The position numbers were made by a program, and so were the translations under genes. A stretch of 64,000 bases of DNA, taken from Opitutia bacterium. Lineage in GTDB: Bacteria > Verrucomicrobiota > Verrucomicrobiia > Opitutales > Seribacteraceae. The stretch lies in assembly GCA_002716045.1 (NCBI GenBank), contig PAZC01000014.1, positions 4,194-68,193 on the forward strand. The letters run 5' to 3'. Positions within the stretch are counted from its first letter, which is position 1. Every line of letters starts with the position of its first letter. Of this stretch, positions 51,923 through 61,421 are shown piece after piece. The notes under the pieces are model-generated. The model ran no database searches. It saw only the letters and a program-made list of their open reading frames with translations, and was not told the origin of the DNA.

Positions 51923-51961
51923 CAATGGCATTGTCTTGAACGAGACAAGGAAGTTACTAGG

Positions 51962-52402
51962 ATGCCTTTTGCTTCTCATGCCATGACAATAGATGAAAAA
52001 CGAGACCAATTGGTCGATGAACTGATGCCTTTCGAAGATCCCTTCGAACGCTTTGCTTACGTCATAGATCGGGCCAAGGCGGTTCCTCCACTGGACGATG
52101 AATACAAGGTGGATACGTTCCTGATAAAGGGTTGCATCTCTCAACTTTGGATATTTCCCCAGTTTCAAGATGGCAAATGTCATTACCAAGCGGACTCCGA
52201 CGCCGCTATAACAAAGGGGACGGCCTCCCTGCTGTGCGAGTTGTACAGCGACGAGTCACCGCAAGCCATTATTGAACTGGAACCCGATTTCCTCGCCGAT
52301 GTAGGCATCACCCAACACCTCTCGCCTAATCGTCGCAACGGTTTGAGTAGCGTGCGGCAAAAGATCAAGGCCTATGCCGAACTTTGTCTTCGTAACCAAT
52401 AG
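51962..52402 (+). CDS. sufE: SufE-family sulfur acceptor protein
   Basis: This cytoplasmic protein has about 146 residues from the ATG at 51962; an ATG at 51983 is also possible. It carries the SufE signature around KGCISQLW with the sulfur-accepting Cys58, and the HLSPNRRNGL motif typical of the family end. SufE takes persulfide sulfur from a SufS-type cysteine desulfurase for iron-sulfur cluster assembly. No SufS or SufBCD gene is in the window. It is divergent from the Fur-family gene. Confidence 0.9.
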   Translation: MPFASHAMTIDEKRDQLVDELMPFEDPFERFAYVIDRAKAVPPLDDEYKVDTFLIKGCISQLWIFPQFQDGKCHYQADSDAAITKGTASLLCELYSDESPQAIIELEPDFLADVGITQHLSPNRRNGLSSVRQKIKAYAELCLRNQ

Positions 52403-52476
52403 CGGCAAAGGTAAGTTGACCAAAAACAACGCTAGCCTAGGTTTTGCCAAAAGAACTTCATCATGCTGTCCGCAGA

Positions 52477-53949
52477 ATGAACCCCGAAGCAGAGCTTTCA
52501 TCGCAAATAAATTGCGAATACTTGGTCATCGGTTCCGGAGCCGGTGGTTCCGTGGTGGCGCGTGAATTGGCTCGGGCAGGGAAGGATGTGTTGATTGTGG
52601 AAGAAGGCGGGCATTTCAAGACCAGCGAATTCAACGACTCCACCGCCAATCAACTTAGGAAAATGTATCGCTCAGGCGGGGTCACACCGTTCATAGGCAA
52701 ACCTATTGTGGGATTTGCCGAGGGGGCATGTGTGGGGGGCAGCACGGTGATCAATGCCGGTTACTTTTCACGAACTCCTCAACGCATTCTGGACCAATGG
52801 CAAAGTCGCTTGGGTCTGGAATCCTATGGCATGAAAGAATTGATTCCCCATTTTGAAAACATCGAGCGCGACTTGAGCGTAAGTACAAAAGCGGATGATG
52901 GTTCCAACAAGGATTCTGCGGCCATGGAAGAAGGTTGCCGAAAACTGGGTTGGCGAATTGAGCCCGCTCCCAGGGTGATCAAGGATTGTTCAAACCAAAA
53001 CCGATGCCCTACAGGATGCCCCACCGAAGCCAAACGGAGCATGTTGGTAAGTTACTTGCCACAGGCATTCACTGCAGGTGCCAAAATCATTCCGAACCTG
53101 CGGGTAACGAAAATCCTCAGCCAAGGAAACCGAATTAGTTGCGTAAAGGCAGGGGCCAAGGGTTCGGGGGAAGAAATCACAATTCGCCCGGAATTTGTGT
53201 TTCTTAGCGGCGGGGCCGTGCAGACTCCGTTTTTATTAAGGAAAAACGGCCTTTCCAAAAAGGCGGGGAAACGTCTGGAGTTTCACATGAACTTCAAGGT
53301 AGTGGCCAAGTTCGACCATGTCGTTGATGCAGAGAAATCAACCGTAAGCCTTAATTTTGTAAGAGAATTCGAGGACGAAGGGGCTTTGATCAGTCCCGCT
53401 AACTTCAGGTTGCCTTTCGTGCTGTCCACCTTGGCCCATCACGATAATTCAATGCTCAAGCAAGTGGTTGCGGAATCAAATCGTTACGGACTCTTCGTGA
53501 CTCAAATACAATCCAGAAGCGTGGCCCGGGTTCACGCCCCCTTTGGTTCGCCTTTCATGACCTACAAGTTTCACAAGGATGATCTCGACAGCTTGCGCTT
53601 GAACATGGTGCGAACCGGCAAGCTACTACTAGCCTCAGGTTGTGAGGAAATTCTCTTTCCCGTTCAAGGCATGGGACCTGTTGCCAATTTGGAAGACCTG
53701 GAAAGCGCCGCCGCCAAACTGAAACCCAAGGATATCGAGCTGGTAACCGTACATGCCATGAGCTCATGCCCTATGGGCCAGCAAAAGAACGGGGCGGTGG
53801 TGGACGAAAACGGACAAGTCTACAACTACGACAATTTGTATGTCTCCGATGCCAGCGTACTACCAACTAATATCGGGGAGAGCCCGCAAGCAACTATCAT
53901 GGCCTTTGCTCACGAAATCGTTGCAAGGCATATCAGTGGCTTGAAATGA
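52477..53949 (+). CDS. GMC-type FAD oxidoreductase
   Basis: This protein has about 490 residues from the ATG at 52477. The FAD-binding loop GSGAGGSVVARELARAG starts near residue 19, followed by VEEGGHF, the GMC-type GACVGGSTVINAGYFSRTP segment and a substrate domain with CPTGCPTEAK. The C-terminal active-site region contains VHAMSSCPMG and DASVLPTNIGESPQATIMAFA. GMC enzymes oxidise sugars, sterols or alcohols. No signal peptide is visible, so it is probably cytoplasmic. A GH16 gene follows 22 bases later, which suggests use of a sugar product, by inference. Confidence 0.88.
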   Translation: MNPEAELSSQINCEYLVIGSGAGGSVVARELARAGKDVLIVEEGGHFKTSEFNDSTANQLRKMYRSGGVTPFIGKPIVGFAEGACVGGSTVINAGYFSRTPQRILDQWQSRLGLESYGMKELIPHFENIERDLSVSTKADDGSNKDSAAMEEGCRKLGWRIEPAPRVIKDCSNQNRCPTGCPTEAKRSMLVSYLPQAFTAGAKIIPNLRVTKILSQGNRISCVKAGAKGSGEEITIRPEFVFLSGGAVQTPFLLRKNGLSKKAGKRLEFHMNFKVVAKFDHVVDAEKSTVSLNFVREFEDEGALISPANFRLPFVLSTLAHHDNSMLKQVVAESNRYGLFVTQIQSRSVARVHAPFGSPFMTYKFHKDDLDSLRLNMVRTGKLLLASGCEEILFPVQGMGPVANLEDLESAAAKLKPKDIELVTVHAMSSCPMGQQKNGAVVDENGQVYNYDNLYVSDASVLPTNIGESPQATIMAFAHEIVARHISGLK

Positions 53950-53971
53950 AAATAGCTTGAAAAATTATTCC

Positions 53972-54838
53972 ATGCCGCCAAGCCATTCTGACGTTTTCCG
54001 ATCGCTCATGTTATTCTCTCGGTATTCTTTCGGTGTCCCCGGAAAACTCATTCTCCTTGGTCTGTTAATTACCGTACTCCCGGCAACCACCTCTGCCGAA
54101 AAGTGGAAACTAGTTTGGGCGGACGAATTCAATGGCAAGAAACTCGACTACTCCAAGTGGGGAATAGAAGTGAACGCCTTCGGGGGAGGGAACCAAGAAC
54201 TCCAGATTTACACCGACCGTCCGGAGAACGTACGAGTTCAAAATGGCCGGCTAGTTATCGAAGCCCGCAACGACGGCCATGCCGAAGTAGGCACCAAAAG
54301 GGATTATTCATCGGGGCGCATAAGAACCAAGCATCGGGGCGAGTGGCGATACGGTCGCATAGACGTTCGAGCCAAATTACCCGTTGGCAAGGGCATCTGG
54401 CCCGCTATCTGGATGCTTCCCACGGACAATGTCTATGGTACTTGGGCGTCCAGCGGAGAAATCGATATAATGGAGTTGGTTGGGCACGAACCCGACACCT
54501 ACCACGGCACCTTGCACTATGGTGGCAAATGGCCAAACAACAAGCACACTGGAAAACCATACAAGTTAACCTCAGGCACCTTTGCCGACACTTTTCACAT
54601 CTTTTCCATCGTTTGGAAAGAGGGGGAAATCCATTGGTATCTGGACGGCAAGCTCTGGCAGAGCCAAAAGAAGTGGAGCAGCGAAGGCGGTAAGTATCCC
54701 GCTCCATTCGATCAACGTTTCCACCTCTTGATCAACTTGGCCATAGGCGGCAATTGGCCAGGACCGCCGGACGGCAAAACAAAATTTCCGGCTCAAATGC
54801 TTGTGGATTACGTTCGCGTTTATCAACGGAGCAAGTGA
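53972..54838 (+). CDS. Glycoside hydrolase family 16, laminarinase-like
   Basis: This protein has about 288 residues from the ATG at 53972; a TTG at 53957 or an ATG at 54008 are other possible starts, all ahead of the signal segment (about 24-42). The catalytic motif GEIDIMELVGH gives Glu163 (nucleophile), Asp165 and Glu168 (acid/base). The conserved WxDEF start (VWADEFNGKKLDYSKW) and GIWPAIWMLP are also present. GH16 enzymes of this type cut beta-1,3-glucans such as laminarin, or related galactans. It is the only clear glycoside hydrolase in the window. Confidence 0.93.
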   Translation: MPPSHSDVFRSLMLFSRYSFGVPGKLILLGLLITVLPATTSAEKWKLVWADEFNGKKLDYSKWGIEVNAFGGGNQELQIYTDRPENVRVQNGRLVIEARNDGHAEVGTKRDYSSGRIRTKHRGEWRYGRIDVRAKLPVGKGIWPAIWMLPTDNVYGTWASSGEIDIMELVGHEPDTYHGTLHYGGKWPNNKHTGKPYKLTSGTFADTFHIFSIVWKEGEIHWYLDGKLWQSQKKWSSEGGKYPAPFDQRFHLLINLAIGGNWPGPPDGKTKFPAQMLVDYVRVYQRSK

Positions 54839-54928
54839 GTTGCATTCAGGTAACCTTTGTAGAAAGATCGGTGTAATAAGGGTGTTCAAAGCAAAATTCA
54901 TCATCGAAACAACCTAACCTCCAATCTT

Positions 54929-56947
54929 ATGAATATGGGCCTGCGTGTAATTCTTTGTCATTTGGCGATAGTTTCGCTGTTGGCAGCGGCTCCCTCGACC
55001 CCCGTCCGCCAAGGTCCCAAGCCAATCGATGCTGCCTCTCACGGCGTCGGGAGATGGGTAACTGATCTTTCTTTCAAAACAATTGATGGTCAAAAAGGGA
55101 AGTTGTCGGACTTCAAGAACAAGAAGGCCTTGGTGGTGGCGTTTACAGGGGCTTCTTGCCCGCTGAGCAAAAGGTTCGCTCCTACCTTGGCAGCGATCGA
55201 AGAGGAATACTCCAAGAAGGGCATCGCCTTTGTGTTCGTCGATCCCATTGCCATTGAAGGAGCCAAGGAAGACCTGCGCAAAATGGCCGAGGAACAAGGT
55301 TTCAAGGGGCCTGCAATCTTGGATGAGGATGAATCCTTAACCAAAGGTATGGGTGCTGGCACGACCACGGACACCTTCGTGCTGGACGCTGCCCGCACCC
55401 TTATCTATCGCGGACCCGTTGACGACCAGTACGGCATCGGGTACCAGCTTGACTCACCTCGCAACCACTACCTCCGTGAAGCCCTTGACGCTCATTTGGC
55501 TGGAAAGCCTATCCCTGCAGAAGCGCTATGGGCTCCGGGTTGCGAACTCGACCTCGATTCAAAAGATTCATCCAAGCAGGAACTGACTTACCACAATCGG
55601 ATCTCTCGAATCTTGCAGAATCATTGCGTGGAGTGCCACCGCAAGGATGGAGTAGGCCCATTTGCTCTGGAAAGCTATGCGGACGCCAAGGAAAACGCAG
55701 GCATGATTCGCAAAGTGATCTCAGAGGGCATCATGCCACCTTGGTTCGCCGCAGCCCCACCGCCGGGACATTCCTCGCCATGGGCAAACGATCGTTCCCT
55801 GCCTGAAGAAGACAAGGCCGACTTGATCGCTTGGATTCGCCACGGCAAACCGGAAGGTAACCCTGATGACGGCCCTTTGCCGGTAGTCAGGGAAACTGAA
55901 TGGACCATCGGTCAACCAGATGCAATTTTTTCCCTTCCTCGAGAAGTGCAGGTTAAGGCGACGGGGCAGATGCCCTATGTTTACCTGCGAGTGAAGACCG
56001 ACTTCAAGGAGGACCGTTGGGTGGAAGCAGTCGAAGTGCGACCGACCGCGGCTCAAGCGGTACATCATGTGCTTGTTTTCGTAACCGAACAAGGCAGTTT
56101 CAATAGGAGTGAAAACGATTCTCTGGCCGCATACGTGCCAGGTAACACCTTTGTCGAATTTCCAGAGGGCGTGGCCAAGAAACTTCCTGCAGGCGCTACC
56201 CTACTCTTCCAGATGCATTACACCCCTTCGGGAAAAGCAACCAGTGACCGCACCCGGATCGGCCTTCGTTTCGCCGAGCAAACTCCGAAAAAGGTCGTGC
56301 GTACCCTCCCTGTGGCCAACCGTCGCCTGCGCATACCTGCAAATGAATCCAACCACATCGAAACCGCGTCCCGCTATGTTCCTACCGAAACCGTGGTGCG
56401 TGCCTTCATGCCGCATATGCATCTGCGAGGAAAGGCCTTCAAGTATGAGTTGCTTACAAAGAATGGGGAACGAGAAACCCTTCTCGAGGTACCCCGCTAC
56501 GACTTCAACTGGCAATTGCGTTACGAACTCAAACAACCGCGCACTTTGCCCGCTGGCAGCAGGATCGAGGTAACGGGAGTATTTGACAACAGTTCGGAAA
56601 ACCCCGCCAATCCAGACCCAAATCGCATTGTCCGTTGGGGGGATCAATCGGAGCAGGAAATGCTCATCGGGTACGTGGAATGCGAGTTCGAAGCCAATGA
56701 ACCGGAGGGCAGTAGGAAAAGATTTGGGGATCCCAACCTGTTTGCAAAACTTGATAAAAACAAGGATGGCTTTTTAACCAAAGACGAATTCACCCGCCCT
56801 GCCCTCTTCACCTTGTTTGACTCCAACAAGGACGGTCGCGTCAGCCGAGAAGAAGGGACCAAGGGAATAGCCAAGCTAAAGAAGCGGGAAGAAGACCTGC
56901 GACGCGGTCAAGAAGCATTGCGTGGACTGTTAAATCAATTTCGCTAA
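54929..56947 (+). CDS. Redoxin / cytochrome-like / copper-monooxygenase-like / EF-hand protein
   Basis: This exported modular protein has 672 residues with a signal peptide (about 1-20). A thioredoxin-fold redoxin domain (about 40-190) has a single active-site-like Cys in GASCPLSKRF. A CxxCH motif (CVECH, about 233-237) sits in a short cytochrome-like domain. A two-lobed copper type II monooxygenase-like region (about 320-600) has HHVLVF, QMHYTPSG, HMHLRG and a late Met (EMLIGYVEC) in the order of the copper ligands. Two EF-hands end it (DKNKDGFLTKDEF and DSNKDGRVSREE). Its stop overlaps the convergent methyltransferase stop. The reaction is unknown; copper-dependent oxidation is plausible. 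Confidence 0.82.
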   Translation: MNMGLRVILCHLAIVSLLAAAPSTPVRQGPKPIDAASHGVGRWVTDLSFKTIDGQKGKLSDFKNKKALVVAFTGASCPLSKRFAPTLAAIEEEYSKKGIAFVFVDPIAIEGAKEDLRKMAEEQGFKGPAILDEDESLTKGMGAGTTTDTFVLDAARTLIYRGPVDDQYGIGYQLDSPRNHYLREALDAHLAGKPIPAEALWAPGCELDLDSKDSSKQELTYHNRISRILQNHCVECHRKDGVGPFALESYADAKENAGMIRKVISEGIMPPWFAAAPPPGHSSPWANDRSLPEEDKADLIAWIRHGKPEGNPDDGPLPVVRETEWTIGQPDAIFSLPREVQVKATGQMPYVYLRVKTDFKEDRWVEAVEVRPTAAQAVHHVLVFVTEQGSFNRSENDSLAAYVPGNTFVEFPEGVAKKLPAGATLLFQMHYTPSGKATSDRTRIGLRFAEQTPKKVVRTLPVANRRLRIPANESNHIETASRYVPTETVVRAFMPHMHLRGKAFKYELLTKNGERETLLEVPRYDFNWQLRYELKQPRTLPAGSRIEVTGVFDNSSENPANPDPNRIVRWGDQSEQEMLIGYVECEFEANEPEGSRKRFGDPNLFAKLDKNKDGFLTKDEFTRPALFTLFDSNKDGRVSREEGTKGIAKLKKREEDLRRGQEALRGLLNQFR

Positions 56948-58287
56948 AAGCGTCCGTCCAATTCAATCATTCTCTCGACGATTCGGACCATGGCCAAAGG
57001 GGGTATCGATTCACCGATCACTTGGCGAACCAAGAGGGGGGAAAAATCCAAACTGGGAACAGGTCGCCCGAAAGGTACCCCTTCAAAACGATACCGTTGC
57101 TTCCAGCGAGGGTGATCAAGAGTGCCGAGAAGAAGAATTTCCCTCAAGGAAAGGACTCTGTGCTGGTCGGGATGACCCTTTAGGTCACTTGATATGACAC
57201 CACTGTTCATGGTCAGGGTGCTGGCGGACTGATCCCATTTCATACGCCTATAGCTTGTACGAAACCCACGAACCAGTCGGACATTCCCATTTTTGCTAAC
57301 GGTAGGTTTCGGCAAAGGTTTCAAACAGGAGCGACAGGTAACGACTTCAGGTGCATGGGCATCCTTGCCGCAGGACGGGCATTGATGATTATCGAAAGCA
57401 GTACCTCCTTCCGGAGTGTGTTTCATCCAATAGTATTGGCGGTCATTCCAGCGCGGCACCCGATGGTAGGGATCGTTGGGATCAACGGGATTGTCCAGAG
57501 CATCAAGGGCAGGCAATCGGCCGATTGCCTCCCGTATAGTGACCGGCGACGGCAAATCAGGACCTCCGTGAGTAAGGAGAGGATGTAACTGCGTGGGTTC
57601 ATCGAAAAAGACCGCGTCAATGGGCGAAACTTTCTTTACCACTGCGGGCAGGCGACATCCTATCGTGATGAGGCGCTGCCTATGGTGGGGCACGCCATAG
57701 TGCCTGAAGTCAAGAATCGAGGATCTGATGGTATAACCGAGGGGATGCAGGCGGCGGGCAAGCAAATCGAGAATGTTTTCCGGTTCGCCATGCTCGTTTC
57801 GGATGACCGTGTTTTCCATCCTGCGAACGTTTTCCAAAAGGAACCAGTCGGGCTGCAGGGCCTCGACGACTTCGATCCCCGGTAAAACCAAGCGGTTCCT
57901 CTCGTCCTCCTTGGGACGATTACCTGAACGAATCGCAGAAGATATGCGTCCCGCTCCGTTGGCGGACATTCCCTGGCAAGGAGGCGACAAAGTGATCAAC
58001 CAGGGACGCAAACTACCCAGTTTCCTTTTCATGAACTCGACGTAGGCAGGACCCAGCTTCCAGACATCTCCCTCGAACACCTCGGTGCCGGGAAAATTCC
58101 TACGGATCAACTCAGCCCGCGAGGGCACGATCTCACAAGCCGCCACAACAGGAATGTCCAAGCCCCACTCAATACCGACGTCACCCACACCTCCACCGGA
58201 AAACACCGATGCCGAAACCAAGGCCACCTCGTCATCCAAACGACGAAAGTTTTCGGTGGGCGCTTGATCGGCTTGGTTTGCTATCAT
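56944..58287 (-). CDS. Orphan C5-cytosine DNA methyltransferase with zinc-ribbon insertion
   Basis: This protein has about 447 residues from the ATG at 58287; a TTG at 58299 is in frame. Methyltransferase motifs occur in order: FSGGGVGDVG (I, 29-38), ACEI (II), SPPCQGMS with catalytic Cys104 (IV), LLENV (VI), RHYGVPHHRQRLITIG (VIII), a target-recognition region, VLSLREILLLGT (IX) and RQVIGESIPP (X). A four-Cys zinc-ribbon (CPSC...CRSC, Cys303/306/318/321) is inserted in the recognition region. No restriction enzyme, Vsr nuclease or partner gene is adjacent, so it is likely a solitary methylase or a remnant of a system. The target sequence is unknown. Confidence 0.9.
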   Translation of the reverse strand: MIANQADQAPTENFRRLDDEVALVSASVFSGGGVGDVGIEWGLDIPVVAACEIVPSRAELIRRNFPGTEVFEGDVWKLGPAYVEFMKRKLGSLRPWLITLSPPCQGMSANGAGRISSAIRSGNRPKEDERNRLVLPGIEVVEALQPDWFLLENVRRMENTVIRNEHGEPENILDLLARRLHPLGYTIRSSILDFRHYGVPHHRQRLITIGCRLPAVVKKVSPIDAVFFDEPTQLHPLLTHGGPDLPSPVTIREAIGRLPALDALDNPVDPNDPYHRVPRWNDRQYYWMKHTPEGGTAFDNHQCPSCGKDAHAPEVVTCRSCLKPLPKPTVSKNGNVRLVRGFRTSYRRMKWDQSASTLTMNSGVISSDLKGHPDQHRVLSLREILLLGTLDHPRWKQRYRFEGVPFGRPVPSLDFSPLLVRQVIGESIPPLAMVRIVERMIELDGRF

Positions 58288-58434
58288 CTTGGTTTGCAAC
58301 TTAAACGTAAGCGCCTCCCAATGAAAGCGTCAAGGAACGGCTTAACTTTTGCTCAAGTTAGGGCATTTTCCCGTGGACGTCGAAGGAGGCATTCCCATTC
58401 TCGACATCACCTCATTGAATCAACCCGAACACCC

Positions 58435-60030
58435 ATGAAGAAAGCTCTTGCACTCATTCTTTTGTTGGCGGCTCCCCTGTCCGCTCTTTTCGCGCATGAC
58501 CCTGCCTCTGAAATGGCCGCGGCAGCCAAGCTATTCATTGCCTCTCTCGATGAAAAGGCAAAGAAGGCCGCTCTTTTCCCCTGGGATAGCAAACAACGCG
58601 GACGGTGGCACTACGTACCGGATAAGTTCATTAAACCTGATGGCAAACGCCAAGGGCTCGTCATCAAGAACATGACGGCTCAACAACGCATACTAGCGCA
58701 CGGATTGCTTTCTTCCGCTCTCAGTCATCGCGGTTATCTGGAAACCACCACGATCATGACCTTGGAACAAATCCTATTTGAGATGGAAAAACGCGACATC
58801 CGTGACCCTGAACTCTACTATGTCTGCATCTTTGGAACTCCCGCCAAGGCCGGCACCTGGGGCTGGCGTTTCGAAGGCCATCACCTTTCCTTGAACTTCA
58901 CCATGGTGCACGGAAGGATTTTCTCAGTTACCCCCAGTTTCTTTGGCACCAACCCCGCAGAGGTAAAGGAAGGTCCGTTCAAAGGTCTCAAGGTACTTGC
59001 GGACGAAGAAGACAAGGCAAGAAAACTGGCCCGATCGCTTTCCCCCCCGCAACGCGAGCTAGGCATCCTTTCGGACAAGGCTCCCGCAGACATCTTGACC
59101 AAGCAGGACAGCGTAATCAATCGAGACACCTTCTTTCCGCCGAAAGGATTACCCATCACCAAAATGAACTCTCGCCAAAAAGGTTGGTTGGCAGAAGTAG
59201 TTGAGGCATATGCAGCCAAGCATCGCCCTGAAGTACTTGCTCAAGTAACTAGCAAGAATCCACTAATCGATCCAAAGGAAACCTATTTCGCTTGGGCCGG
59301 TAGCCGCAGTCCAGGGCAAGGCCATTACTATCGCATACAGACACCAAAGTTCCTCTTCGAATACGACTGCACCCAAAACGGAGCCAACCACGTGCATGCT
59401 GTTTGGCGCGATTTCGATGGTGACTTCGGGCGCGATCTGCTGGGACAACATCTGGGCGAAGCTCACAAACTCGAAAAAGGTTGGGAAAGCCTATTCGACG
59501 GCAAAACGCTCAAGGGTTGGAAAGCAAATGAAAACGAGGATTCCTTCAGCGTGCGAGACGGTTGCATCGTGGCCAATGCCCCGGGCAGATGCCATCTTTT
59601 CTATGAAACCAAGAAGCCCTTCAAGAACTTCGAGTTCAAGGCCGAGGTAATGACCCTACCTCACTCCAACGCAGGCATCTATTTTCATACCAAGTTCCAA
59701 GATGAAGGATGGCCCAAGGCGGGCTTCGAGTGCCAAATCAACAACACCTATCACGACCCCAAGAAAACTGCGAGTGTCTACGGGGTAAAAGACACCCTCG
59801 TGGCTCCCGCCAAAGACGACGAGTGGTTTGAGGTGTATATCAAGGTGGATGGTAAGAAAGTCGTGACCAAAGTGAATGGCAAGACCATCGTCGAATGGAC
59901 GCAACCGGATGACTGGAAAGCCGGAGACAGTTTCGAAAGGATACTCGGTGAAGGCACCTTTGCCCTCCAAGGCCACGATCCCGGAAGTACGGTTTTGTTC
60001 CGTAACCTGCGCGTGAAACGCCTCCCTTAA
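58435..60030 (+). CDS. DUF3500 domain fused to DUF1080
   Basis: This exported protein has about 531 residues from the ATG at 58435, which gives the signal peptide MKKALALILLLAAPLSALFA; the longer open frame upstream is arginine-rich and non-homologous. A DUF3500 domain covers about 30-340 (WGWRFEGHHLSLNFTMV, GPNHVHAVWRD-like near the end). A DUF1080 jelly roll covers about 350-530 (LFDGKTLKGWKANENE, NAGIYFHTKF, FRNLRVKRL). DUF1080 acts on keto-sugars in known cases; the role of DUF3500 is not known to me. A PQQ-like propeller gene follows 12 bases later. Confidence 0.88.
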   Translation: MKKALALILLLAAPLSALFAHDPASEMAAAAKLFIASLDEKAKKAALFPWDSKQRGRWHYVPDKFIKPDGKRQGLVIKNMTAQQRILAHGLLSSALSHRGYLETTTIMTLEQILFEMEKRDIRDPELYYVCIFGTPAKAGTWGWRFEGHHLSLNFTMVHGRIFSVTPSFFGTNPAEVKEGPFKGLKVLADEEDKARKLARSLSPPQRELGILSDKAPADILTKQDSVINRDTFFPPKGLPITKMNSRQKGWLAEVVEAYAAKHRPEVLAQVTSKNPLIDPKETYFAWAGSRSPGQGHYYRIQTPKFLFEYDCTQNGANHVHAVWRDFDGDFGRDLLGQHLGEAHKLEKGWESLFDGKTLKGWKANENEDSFSVRDGCIVANAPGRCHLFYETKKPFKNFEFKAEVMTLPHSNAGIYFHTKFQDEGWPKAGFECQINNTYHDPKKTASVYGVKDTLVAPAKDDEWFEVYIKVDGKKVVTKVNGKTIVEWTQPDDWKAGDSFERILGEGTFALQGHDPGSTVLFRNLRVKRLP

Positions 60031-60042
60031 CAATCCTTTGCC

Positions 60043-61356
60043 ATGACCTTCCGAACTGTAGTTTTCATCAGCGCTCTCCTTCCGCTTTCAGCGGTTGCAA
60101 ACTCTTGGCCACAATGGCGAGGACCAGATGCTTCCGGACATGTTGCCGGAAAAGGATTCCCCACCGAATGGAGCGAAACAAAGAACATCGTATGGAAAAG
60201 CAAGATTCCGGGGCGGGGCCATTCATCCCCGGTAGTCGAGGGGGATCTCGTTTGGATGACCACGGCTTATGAAACGCCGGCCTCCGAGGAAGACATCAAG
60301 AAACGCCTTCAGTCAAATACCGGCAGCCAACCGCTTACCTTGCTGGAAACAGTCAGCCTTCGGGCAGTGCGAATCGACCCCAAGTCGGGCAAGGTGCTGC
60401 TCAACGTTGAGGTATTCAAGAAAAGCAAGCCACAATGGGTACACAAGATGAACAGTTACGCTTCCTGCACGCCATGGCTGGAGGACGGAAAACTGTACTG
60501 CCACTTCGGGGCAATGGGCAATGCCTGCCTAGATGCTAAAACCGGTAAGGTATTGTGGCGAAACGACGACAAGAAACTGTGGGTGATGCACGAAAACGGG
60601 CCCGGCAGTTCGCCAGTGGTGTGGGGGGATTTCATGATCTTTCACCTCGATGGAAGCGACAAGCAAAGCATTGTCGCACTACGAAAGGACAACGGAAAAA
60701 TCGCTTGGCAAACCAAGCGATCCGGCAAAATGAACAGCAATCCCCAATTGCAGAAAGCTTACTCCACTCCAATCGTTGTAAATATCAATGGAAAGGATTG
60801 CGTGGTCTCCCCCGCCGCTGACTGGATTTACGGATATGATCCCGCCACCGGCAAAGAACTCTGGAAAGTCCCCTATGGTATTCTCGGTTTCTCCAACGTG
60901 GCCCGCCCGGTTATGGGACACGGCATGATCTACGTGCCCACCTGTTTCATGAAAGGCGAGGTCATGGCCATTCGCTACCAAGGCGTTCCGAAACCGGAAG
61001 TCGCTTGGCGATTGAGCCGAGGCGGCCCGAAAATGCCTTCGCCTCTTCTGGTAGGTGATGAACTTTACGTCGTGAACGATGCAGGCATTGCCGCTTGCCT
61101 CGACGCCAAAACTGGGGAAATGCATTGGCGAGAGCGGATCAACGCTCAATTCAGCGCCTCACCCACTTATGCGGATGGCAAAATCTATCTTTGCGATCGA
61201 AAAGGAGCTACCACAGTGCTCAAACCGGGCAAATCATACAAAGTGCTCGCCCATAACCAATTGGAAGGCGGCGAGCACAAGGCCAGTCTGACACCTTATG
61301 GTAAATCCTTTCTGGTACGCACCGAAGAAGCGATTTACCGCATACAGGAAAAATAG
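60043..61356 (+). CDS. Exported PQQ-like beta-propeller protein
   Basis: This 437-residue protein has a signal peptide (about 1-18) and starts its mature part with NSWPQWRGPDASGHV, the typical opening of this group. Repeated blades contain DAKTGKVLWRND, KDNGKIAWQTKR, DPATGKELWKVP and DAKTGEMHWRER. It sits 12 bases downstream of the DUF3500-DUF1080 gene and is likely co-transcribed. The function may be an oxidoreductase or a scaffold. No cytochrome domain is attached. Confidence 0.9.
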   Translation: MTFRTVVFISALLPLSAVANSWPQWRGPDASGHVAGKGFPTEWSETKNIVWKSKIPGRGHSSPVVEGDLVWMTTAYETPASEEDIKKRLQSNTGSQPLTLLETVSLRAVRIDPKSGKVLLNVEVFKKSKPQWVHKMNSYASCTPWLEDGKLYCHFGAMGNACLDAKTGKVLWRNDDKKLWVMHENGPGSSPVVWGDFMIFHLDGSDKQSIVALRKDNGKIAWQTKRSGKMNSNPQLQKAYSTPIVVNINGKDCVVSPAADWIYGYDPATGKELWKVPYGILGFSNVARPVMGHGMIYVPTCFMKGEVMAIRYQGVPKPEVAWRLSRGGPKMPSPLLVGDELYVVNDAGIAACLDAKTGEMHWRERINAQFSASPTYADGKIYLCDRKGATTVLKPGKSYKVLAHNQLEGGEHKASLTPYGKSFLVRTEEAIYRIQEK

Positions 61357-61421
61357 AATTCCTCCATCAAGGGGTCGGATCGCTTTGACAATGCGGCCAA
61401 ATCCCGTAATATGCATACAAT

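Noticed and set aside
58294..58299. TTGCAA upstream of the DNA methyltransferase
   Set aside because: It is a single copy without the 11- or 20-base spaced partners, and the hexamer is expected several times in 64 kb by chance.
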